Origin: an uncultured Collinsella sp. | Lineage (GTDB): Bacteria > Actinomycetota > Coriobacteriia > Coriobacteriales > Coriobacteriaceae | NCBI GenBank assembly: GCA_958348565.1 | Contig: CATVZP010000048.1 | Location: 1 to 14,265 of the forward strand | Direction: 5' to 3' | DNA: 14,265 nt | In this document: in pieces, positions 5,560-11,977 of the stretch | How the letters are laid out: each line of letters begins with the position of its first letter | How positions within the stretch are numbered: the first letter of the stretch is position 1 | Program-made: the position numbers and the translations under genes | The notes under the pieces: model-generated | What the model saw: only the letters and a program-made list of their open reading frames with translations | Databases searched by the model: none | What the model was told of the DNA's origin: nothing

Positions 5560-7263
5560 ATGAGCAATCCCTCGAACCGCGCCTCGATGCGCGGGCAACT
5601 CACGCTGCGCGGCGTCGTCATCGGCGTCCTTGGCTGCGTGATCATCACGGCGAGCTCGGCCTACACGGCCCTCAAGATGGGCGCCCTCCCCTGGCCGATC
5701 ATTTTCGCTGCCGTCATTTCGCTGTTCTTCCTGAAGCTCATGGGCAACGCCAGTCTCAACGAGGCCAACGTTACCCACACCATCATGTCCGCTGGCGCCA
5801 TGGTCGCCGGCGGCCTGGCGTTTACCATCCCGGGCGCCTGGATGCTGGGCTATGCCGACCAGATCAGCTGGCTCGACATGTTTATCGTGGCGCTCGCCGG
5901 CACCATCTTGGGCCTTCTGGCGACAGCGCTCATCCACCGTCACTTTATCGTGGACGCCGCGCTGGAGTTCCCCACCGGCAACGCCGCAGCTCAGACCCTG
6001 CGCGCCACCGAGGCCGGCGGCAAGACCGGCAAGCAGCTCTTTGGCTCCATGGCCATCGCGGGCATCTATAGTGTGCTTCGCGACGCTCTGGGCGTGGTGC
6101 CCAGCATGCTTTGCACACTCAATATCCCCGGCGTGACCTTTGCCATCTACAACTCGCCTATGTTGCTGTCCATCGGCTTTTTGGTGGGCTTCGCCCCCGT
6201 CGCGTTCTGGTTTGCCGGCGCGCTGCTGGGCAACTTTGGCATCATCGTCGGCGGCACCGCTGCCGGTCTGTTCGACGTCGTAACCGCACAGGGCATCGTC
6301 AAGTCCCTGGGTATGGGTCTTATGATGGGCTTTGGCGTCGCCGTCGTCCTCAAGGACATCCTGCCGCAGGTCGCCGGTATCGTCCGTGGCCTCGCCGCCG
6401 ACAGCTCCACCGACACCGACGAGCAGTCGCTCATCTCGGGCTCCCTTAAGCTCGACGCCGGCATCATCGGCCTGGGCACTGCAGCCATCGCCGTGATCGT
6501 TGCCATCGCGCTCGACCTTGGTCCCGTCCCGGCCGTCATCGTCACGCTGTTCACCTTTGTCACCACCATCATGAGTGCACAGAGCTGCGGCCAGACGGGC
6601 ATCGACCCCATGGAAATCTTTGGACTCATCGTCATGCTCATCGTGGCTGCCTTCGCACAGATCGCCCAGGTCAAGCTGTTCTTTATCGCCGGCATCGTGG
6701 CCGTGGCGTGCGGCCTTGCGGGCGACGTCATGAACGACTTTAAGGCCGGCGCCGTGCTGGGCACCAACCCGCGCGCACAGTGGGTCGGCCAGGCCATCGG
6801 CGGCATCGTGGGCGCCCTGGTCGCCGCCGCTGTCATGGTCGCGCTCGTCACCGCCTATGGTCCGGACGCCTTCGGCCCCGACAAGAGCTTCGTTGCCGCA
6901 CAGGCAAGCGTCGTCGCCACCATGGTCTCGGGCATCCCGAGCGTACCGTGGTTCGCAGGCGGCTTTATCGCCGGCATCGTCATGTACTGGCTCGGCATTC
7001 CGGCCATGATGATCGGCCTGGGCGTGTACCTGCCGTTCTACATGTCGCTCACGGCCTTCTTGGGCTCCTGCGTCAAGCTCGCCTACGACAAGTGGGCCGC
7101 ACACCGCGACGCCGAGGCAGGTCTTTCGGACGAGGATAAGGCTGCCAAGGATGCCGCCTTCCAGGAGCAGGGTCTGGTCGTTGCCAGCGGCCTGCTGGGC
7201 GGCGAGTCCGTCGTCGGCGTTATCCTGGCGTTTGTTTCTGTTGGCCTGAGCCTGCTGGGCTAA
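5560..7263 (+). CDS. OPT-family oligopeptide transporter
   Basis: A 567-residue membrane transporter of the OPT superfamily, most like the prokaryotic oligopeptide branch. Such proteins are proton-driven importers of small peptides or metal chelates; the substrate here cannot be told from sequence. It is almost entirely hydrophobic, with roughly 14-16 membrane segments. Family patterns include LTLRGVVIGVLG (15-26), the NEANVTHTIMSAGAM region (67-81), LEFPTGNAAAQTL (135-147), a mid-protein soluble loop near 275-300, and the C-terminal GLVVASGLLGGESVVGV. AAAGGAG lies six bases before the ATG. It is the first plus-strand gene, diverging from coaX, and ends in its own strong terminator, so it is probably transcribed alone. 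No ABC components or peptidase are adjacent. Confidence 0.9.
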   Translation: MSNPSNRASMRGQLTLRGVVIGVLGCVIITASSAYTALKMGALPWPIIFAAVISLFFLKLMGNASLNEANVTHTIMSAGAMVAGGLAFTIPGAWMLGYADQISWLDMFIVALAGTILGLLATALIHRHFIVDAALEFPTGNAAAQTLRATEAGGKTGKQLFGSMAIAGIYSVLRDALGVVPSMLCTLNIPGVTFAIYNSPMLLSIGFLVGFAPVAFWFAGALLGNFGIIVGGTAAGLFDVVTAQGIVKSLGMGLMMGFGVAVVLKDILPQVAGIVRGLAADSSTDTDEQSLISGSLKLDAGIIGLGTAAIAVIVAIALDLGPVPAVIVTLFTFVTTIMSAQSCGQTGIDPMEIFGLIVMLIVAAFAQIAQVKLFFIAGIVAVACGLAGDVMNDFKAGAVLGTNPRAQWVGQAIGGIVGALVAAAVMVALVTAYGPDAFGPDKSFVAAQASVVATMVSGIPSVPWFAGGFIAGIVMYWLGIPAMMIGLGVYLPFYMSLTAFLGSCVKLAYDKWAAHRDAEAGLSDEDKAAKDAAFQEQGLVVASGLLGGESVVGVILAFVSVGLSLLG

Positions 7264-7288
7264 ACCCAATAACAACGCACCCGTGCAG

Positions 7289-7327
7289 AGCGCGGGGTCG
7301 GAGTCCATCCGGCCCCGCGCTTTTTTT
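7289..7327 (+). terminator. Intrinsic terminator of the OPT transporter gene
   Basis: AGCGCGGGGTCGGA (7289-7302) pairs with TCCGGCCCCGCGCT (7308-7321) in 14 pairs including one G-T wobble, around a five-base loop, followed by seven T residues (7321-7327). It starts 26 bases after the OPT stop and is a textbook Rho-independent terminator on the plus strand. Confidence 0.95.
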
Positions 7328-7478
7328 GCATCTGCCGAAACCCTCGGCTTCAACCACATTTGACGCGCCCCCTTTACCTACTCGGCTAAGTTTCACGTCA
7401 AGACAACCACCCCGCCTGCCGCGGTGTAGAGTAGAGGCAGCGGGCGCGATACATAGCCCGCGGCGGAGCGAGGTGAAC

Positions 7479-8618
7479 ATGAAACTCGATAACCAGCAGC
7501 TCAAGCGACTGCGTGAGCGCCATCACCGGCGCCACGGCATCCGCCCTGCCTATAGCGAGGTCATGGAGAACGCCGGCCGCTTCCTGAGGCGCGCATTCAA
7601 CATTCGCGAGGGTCGCGCACCCTATCACGTGATTCGCAAGCGCTTTGTAAATGGGGCGCGCCTGACCGGCTCTCACCTGTGTATCCTCATCATCGCCATG
7701 CTCATCGCGAGCATCGGCCTCGATATCGATTCGGACATTGCCATCGTGGGCGCCATGCTTATCTGCCCGCTCATGGGCTCGGTGCTTGCCATGGCATACG
7801 GCATTGCCACGCTCGACCGCGAGATTACCGTCGAGGCCGTTGCCAGCCTCGCGTTGCAGATGGTCTTTTGCCTGATCACGTCCACGCTGTATTTTAAGCT
7901 CTCGCCCCTTGGCACCACCACGGCCGCCATCATCGACAACTCGACACCCACCGTATGGGACCTTGCCGTCGCGCTCGCGGGCGGCTTTGCGGGCGGGCTG
8001 GGTAACTCGCGCGACCAGGAGCCTTCGACGCTCATTGCCGGCGTGGCCGTCGCGACCGCGCTCATGCCGCCCCTGTGCGCGGCGGGTTACGGCATTGCCA
8101 TCGCGAGCGGGTCGCTGTTCCTCTCGGCCCTCTACGAGTTTGGCATCAACGTGGTCTTTATCGCACTGGCCGCCGAAGCCGTGCTGCTTCTTTTGCGCGT
8201 GCCGCTCAAGCGCGACCTGAACGGCGACGGTATTGTGACTGCTGAAGAAAACGCCGAGGTCAACGAGCTATCGCGCAAGGTGCGCCGCCACATCATCGTG
8301 GGCACGGTGATCTTTGCCATCCCCTGCATCGTTATGACCGCGGGGTCTATTGGCTCGGCGCAGGCCGGCGTGCAGGACGGCTACGGCGTCACCGAAACCA
8401 CGCGCGAACTTGCCGCGGTGCTGCCAGGCTTTAAGGATTACACCGTCGCCGTCGAGACCTCGGCTGCCGAAGGCGAGGAAGAGGGCATGGTCGAGCGCGA
8501 GATTGTCGCCCACGTGACGACAAGCGAGACGCTCGGGGCACACGACCGCCATGTCGCCCGCAAGCTCATCGACCTCAATGTGCCCGAACTCGATCGCGTG
8601 GAGTTTGACGTGAAGTGA
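7479..8618 (+). CDS. DUF389 (TIGR00341-type) membrane protein with an EF-hand-like loop
   Basis: A 379-residue polytopic membrane protein of the DUF389 family, whose biochemical role is not established. A basic soluble N-terminus (1-60) is followed by about six membrane segments (near 64-82, 86-112, 120-140, 160-175, 184-212 and 215-240), a cytoplasmic-type linker, one more segment (272-292) and a soluble acidic C-terminus. Family patterns are GAMLICPLMGSVLAMAYG (91-108) and ATALMPPLCAAGYG (192-205). The linker contains DLNGDGIVTAEE (246-257), which meets the 12-residue EF-hand calcium-loop pattern. I chose the ATG at 7479 because GGAG (7465-7468) and AGGTGA (7471-7476) lie upstream and the sequence before it is not family-like. 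It follows the OPT terminator by about 150 bases, so it needs its own promoter; none is clear. It converges on the sulfotransferase gene. Confidence 0.85.
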   Translation: MKLDNQQLKRLRERHHRRHGIRPAYSEVMENAGRFLRRAFNIREGRAPYHVIRKRFVNGARLTGSHLCILIIAMLIASIGLDIDSDIAIVGAMLICPLMGSVLAMAYGIATLDREITVEAVASLALQMVFCLITSTLYFKLSPLGTTTAAIIDNSTPTVWDLAVALAGGFAGGLGNSRDQEPSTLIAGVAVATALMPPLCAAGYGIAIASGSLFLSALYEFGINVVFIALAAEAVLLLLRVPLKRDLNGDGIVTAEENAEVNELSRKVRRHIIVGTVIFAIPCIVMTAGSIGSAQAGVQDGYGVTETTRELAAVLPGFKDYTVAVETSAAEGEEEGMVEREIVAHVTTSETLGAHDRHVARKLIDLNVPELDRVEFDVK

Positions 8619-8687
8619 TGCGGGACGCGAGGTGGGCCCGGCGCGAGCGCGCGCAGCCGCGGGGCACAGGCACAGCCAAGCGCAGCG

Positions 8688-10399
8688 CTACAGCTCGTAC
8701 TTATACACGCGGTAGATGTACTTCTCAGCTTCCATCTCGTAGGTGGCGATGGGCAGTCCATAGCGATCGTACTCGGTGAAGGTCTTGGCCTGGCCCGATG
8801 CTACGAGCATGCTATTCGAATCGCCGACGCTCTGTGCACTGCTTACGTAGCCCGAGAACGGCACCGCGATCTGGTCCACAAGCTCATAGGTGCGCGTGTT
8901 CTCGTCCACCGTAAAGATGCGCCCAAACGAATGCGTTCCCTTGCCGTAGTCGGTCACCACCGCGGCACCCAGCTGGCCCCAGTCGAACTTGGGATAGCTC
9001 TCGGCCGCACCAAAGTTGTTGTCGTACAGCAGCACCTGGTAGCGACCAGTCGCGGTCGTCTCGTCGTTTGGCAGATAGGTCACACTGTGCTGACCCGCGT
9101 TGAGCGAAAAATCGCCTTGGGCCTGCAGCAACATGTCCTCAAAGCCCGAGCCGGTCCAAAACTCTGGCGAGCCCATAAGCCAATCGACCGTAGGCGTGCC
9201 GTAGATATCCGTGAGCTTGATGACCGTTGAGGTCTCGCGCGAGCTGAGCAGAACGGTGCCGCCGCCGAGCCACTGAATCGTGTTGATGTGAATCCAATCC
9301 AGGTCACCGTCCGAGGCCACCTTGGCGCTTGCCTTGAGGTCGGGGAATATGTCGCCCAGGTCCACGACGAGAGAGACGTCACCTGTCGTTACGTCGACCT
9401 TAATGACGAGGTCCTCGACATTAACGCGCTCGCCCTTGTCTTTATCGGCCGCCGCGCGATCGACGTCCAAATCGGCTTCGGAGCCGGCATGGCTCGCCAG
9501 CACCAGCAGATTGCCGTCGTCATCGAAGGCGTAGTCGTGGTGTAACTCATAGTCGCCCGTGCTCCAGACATTTACCACCTGGCCGTTGGCGTTGATCTGG
9601 GCCATCTTGGTCGTCGAGACGCTCATGATCATGCTGCCGTCGCCCGGAAACAGCAGGCGATGGCTGCGGTAGCCGATGATTGGCACCTCGCCGCAAATCT
9701 GACCCGCGTTGTCGTAGAGATACATAAAATCGAGCTTGGATGAGTCGTTGCCCAGGATGGCAAAGAGGCCATCGGCAAGCGGCGTGTTGGACTCCCCCGC
9801 CGTGACGGCGAGCCGCTCTTCTTCTTCGCCCTTGAGAGCCGGCGTCTTGACCGTGAACGTCGAAGTACGGCTGGCGCCATCTTGCGCCGTGCAGGTGAGG
9901 GTCACCTTGTTTTTGTGGTTGGGAATGAGGCCGATGACCTTAAACTCATGCTCCGTGGCCGGCGTGTCGCCGCCGCGGGGCGTGCGGGAAAACGTAGCAC
10001 CTTGGGCGTGTCACCGGTCTTTTTGCGACCGGCGACCGTATAGGAGACGGTTACGGAATCCGTTGTCGCAAAGCGGACGTAGCAGCTCAGGGTATCGGTG
10101 CCAAAGGGGTCCTGCGCGACAAACGGAGCGGCCTCGCTGTAGCCGCCGGCGGCGTACTCGGCATCGAGCCGCTCCTTGATAGCCGTTTGCTTCTCGACGT
10201 CGTAGACCGCGACAATCTGCTTGTGGAGCTTCTTTTGCCCGTCGGTGAGCTCGTTGCTCGCACTAGATGCGCCGCCCGTACCGGCCCCGCCGACCGAGCA
10301 GCCCATGAGCCCTGTCCCGGCAAGTGCCAGCGCGCCCGCCGCACCCGCAAGAGCCGCTCGACGCGAAAACAGCCTGCTGTCCTTGTCACTCAATTCCAT
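8688..10399 (-). pseudogene. Arylsulfate sulfotransferase-type Tat/lipobox precursor, frameshifted
   Basis: Two overlapping frames together encode one arylsulfotransferase (ASST), a PAPS-independent enzyme that moves sulfate between phenolic compounds outside the cytoplasm. The N-terminal frame (ATG at 10399-10397) starts with a Tat-like signal, FSRRAALAGAAGAL, and a lipobox LMGC (Cys34). It is in frame until PKVLRF, then turns into Ser/Arg/Pro-rich sequence and stops at 9902. The other frame carries on as SRTPRGGDTPATEHEFKVIG. Adding one T to the TTTT run (9992-9989) joins them into about 570 residues, the normal family length. The composite keeps the catalytic set: LHHDYAF (His287/288), DWIHIN (His372), SSRET (Arg388) and GQHSVTY (His438), matching His252, His356, Arg374 and His436 of the E. 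coli enzyme. No dsbL/dsbI partners are adjacent. A sequencing error or real frameshifting remains possible. Confidence 0.82.
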
Positions 10400-10458
10400 A
10401 TCGTTACCGTCTTTAAATACCACCGTCGTTTTCCTCATATACCATGGCGTTTGCCCAG

Positions 10459-10475
10459 CCCTGTCCAATTTGACT
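10459..10475 (-). repeat. Degenerate third copy of the 17-base repeat
   Basis: The minus strand reads AGTCAAATTGGACAGGG, 13 of 17 identical to the copies at 3841-3857 and 5433-5417, and continues with CTGGGC. It lies about 60 bases upstream of the sulfotransferase start. The match is loose and may be chance. Confidence 0.3.
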
Positions 10476-10548
10476 CGCAGCTTAACAAACGCCCCTTAAG
10501 GCTAGCTTAGGCTCGCGGCAGCCGGAGCTGTTAGCCGCAAGACGCACA

Positions 10549-10598
10549 GGGGACGCAGTAATGCGATGATCCGTTTTCCTCCGTCCCCGAGGGATCAT
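10549..10598 (-). other. Interleaved inverted repeats (possible RNA pseudoknot) after the dehydrogenase gene
   Basis: On the minus strand, right after the dehydrogenase stop, the order is ATGATCC, 3 bases, GGGGACG, 9 bases, GGATCAT, 10 bases, CGTCCCC. The first pairs with the third (7 bp) and the second with the fourth (7 bp), an H-type pseudoknot order. No T-run follows, so it is not a standard terminator. The sequence could equally be a dispersed palindromic DNA element. The rest of the spacer up to the sulfotransferase start shows no gene. Confidence 0.5.
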
Positions 10599-10601
10599 TT
10601 T

Positions 10602-11561
10602 TTAGTACTTGAAGAAGCCCTCGCCCGAGCTTTCGCCCAGCTTGCCTTCGTCGAGCATCTGCTTGAGGACGGATGCCATGGCCTTAAAGTTGTAGGGCAT
10701 CATCATCTTTTTGAGCAACGGGCTCACCAGGCCCGGCACCTTCTGGTACTGCATAACGATGTTGTAAGCCGTCTGGATACCAACCGTGTCGAATACGCGG
10801 AACGGACCCTTGGGGGCGCCGGTGCCACGCGTCCATGCGAGGTCGATGCTCTTGGGATCGCTCACGCCCGAGACATACAAGTCGAGGCCCGAAAGCAGCC
10901 ATGGCACCAGCATGGAATTGAGCAGGTAGCCGTTCTTTTCCTTGTTGACGGGCAGGGCAAGCATGCGAATGTCGTTGGCGAAGTCGACGAGCTCGTCGAA
11001 GTAGCACTTGTCGGTTTGGTCCTGCGCCATGACCTCGGTCATGTTGTTCTTCCAGATGGAGTTGGCAAAGTGCAGCGACAGGTACTTCTCGGGGCGACCA
11101 GTGTACTTGGCAAAGGTGCTCGGCAGCAGCGTAGAGGAGTTCGTCACGACGACGGTCTTTTGCGGGAGAACCGGGGCGAGCTTTTTGTAGAAGTCGATCT
11201 TTGCCTGGGTGTCCTCGGCCATAGACTCGATGACCAGGTCGGCGTCGGCTACGGCCTTGGCAAGATCGAGCTCCAGCTTGAGCGTGGAGTAGGCACGCTC
11301 GACGGCAGCGAGTGCCGCCTCCTTGTCGAAGGGCTGGCCACTATCGGCGATACCGGCGCACCACTCGCCTGTGCCATCCGCCATGCCCTCGATTGCCGCG
11401 ATGTACTCCTCGCGCACATGATCGATCTTGGGCTGGGTGCGGCCGATGCTGCCCTCGCTGCGCAGCCAGATCGTCACATCAAAGCCGCAGTAGGCAGCCT
11501 GAAAGGCAATCTGGCTTCCCAACACGCCGCCACCGGCAACACAAACGGTCTTGTAGCTCAT
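10602..11561 (-). CDS. 3-hydroxyacyl-CoA (3-hydroxybutyryl-CoA-like) dehydrogenase
   Basis: A 319-residue NAD(P)-dependent enzyme that interconverts 3-hydroxyacyl-CoA and 3-oxoacyl-CoA in the cytoplasm. The N-terminal Rossmann fold has VAGGGVLGSQIAFQAAYCGF (8-27, GxGxxG type) and the nucleotide-domain end NSSTLLPS (141-148). The catalytic His-Glu pair is His164 and Glu176 in LHFANSIWKNNMTEVM. This replaces the usual HFFNPVPLMKLVEV but keeps the same spacing, and I recall it as a subfamily feature. The C-terminal dimer domain has GYLLNSMLVP (211-220) and ends SSGEGFFKY. The ATG at 11561-11559 has AGAGAGGA seven bases upstream. It stands alone, 416 bases after the activase gene and its terminator. 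Short-chain hydroxybutyryl-CoA is a likely substrate, but a related 3-hydroxy acid derivative cannot be excluded. Confidence 0.9.
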   Translation of the reverse strand: MSYKTVCVAGGGVLGSQIAFQAAYCGFDVTIWLRSEGSIGRTQPKIDHVREEYIAAIEGMADGTGEWCAGIADSGQPFDKEAALAAVERAYSTLKLELDLAKAVADADLVIESMAEDTQAKIDFYKKLAPVLPQKTVVVTNSSTLLPSTFAKYTGRPEKYLSLHFANSIWKNNMTEVMAQDQTDKCYFDELVDFANDIRMLALPVNKEKNGYLLNSMLVPWLLSGLDLYVSGVSDPKSIDLAWTRGTGAPKGPFRVFDTVGIQTAYNIVMQYQKVPGLVSPLLKKMMMPYNFKAMASVLKQMLDEGKLGESSGEGFFKY

Positions 11562-11729
11562 GAAACGGTCCTCTCTTACGTAATTCCATAGATGTGTATT
11601 TATTCAACCGTAAGGATGACGCGCAATGGAGGCGGGTTCTATAAACGGACGGTATTTTGCCGCGAACGGCTACACCTGTTCATTATTTCAAGGCTCCGAG
11701 GGCGATTTTTGGTGCCGCAGAAACGTCGT

Positions 11730-11860
11730 TTTCGGAAGTATGCGGCAAATTCTAGAACTCTCAAGCGCACCCCAGTTTTTCGCCAATAAAACCGCAGGTA
11801 CAGAGCTTGGACATATCCGGTGTGCTCGGCCTATTCAGATTTTGCCGCATACTTCCGAAA
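11730..11860. repeat. 20-bp perfect inverted repeat with 91-base spacer
   Basis: The arm 11730-11749 (TTTCGGAAGTATGCGGCAAA) and the arm 11841-11860 are exact reverse complements, 91 bases apart. A second pair, TGGACATAT (11808-11816) and ATATGTCCA (11902-11910), interleaves with it: one arm lies inside the loop and the other outside. No transposase gene or target duplication is visible. It may be a dispersed non-coding repeat, a protein-binding array, or part of a structured RNA. Confidence 0.8.
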
Positions 11861-11912
11861 TCTAAGTTCGCAAAGGGTGATAGTCGGGGCGTTTGCGCAA
11901 CATATGTCCAGC

Positions 11913-11946
11913 AAAAACGGGTGGTAGCCGGTACGGCTACCACCCG
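11913..11946 (-). terminator. Intrinsic terminator of the activase-type gene
   Basis: On the minus strand a 12-bp perfect stem (11946-11935 with 11929-11918, CGGGTGGTAGCC type) with a five-base loop is followed directly by TTTTT (11917-11913). It begins 31 bases after the stop of the activase-type gene and should end its transcript before the dehydrogenase gene. Confidence 0.93.
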
Positions 11947-11977
11947 CTTGTCTCATATCCAGCCCATAGCAGACCGT

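Larger units (their letters stand above)
11562..11977. other. 416-base gene-free spacer rich in repeats
   Basis: No credible gene is seen. Short open frames here (for example 11592-11789 and 11626-11865 plus, 11943-11761 minus) lack ribosome sites and family likeness; two of them give the same FGSMRQ peptide only because they read the two arms of an inverted repeat. The spacer holds the dehydrogenase leader (11562-11640, AT-rich, with no clear promoter), a block with several TTTGCCGC-like words, the 20-bp inverted repeat, a second interleaved 9-bp pair, and the activase terminator. It is visibly less GC-rich than the genes on either side. Confidence 0.7.

Noticed and set aside
5443..7359. 638-codon open frame on the minus strand
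   Set aside because: It is antisense to the whole OPT transporter gene and has Asp/Gly/His-rich composition. The plus strand carries the ribosome site, family motifs and terminator.
10592..10603. T-run at 10598-10603 after GGATCAT, read as a plus-strand terminator
   Set aside because: The T-run belongs to the end of the minus-strand dehydrogenase gene (its stop is TAA at 10604-10602), and no plus-strand gene reads into it.
11730..11860. Inverted repeat as the ends of an insertion sequence or MITE
   Set aside because: There is no transposase frame between the arms and no target-site duplication outside them. A MITE cannot be excluded, but nothing beyond the arms supports it.
11592..11943. 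Several 60-80 codon frames in the 416-base spacer
   Set aside because: None has a ribosome site or recognisable domain. The FGSMRQ peptide shared by two of them comes from the inverted-repeat arms, not from protein homology.
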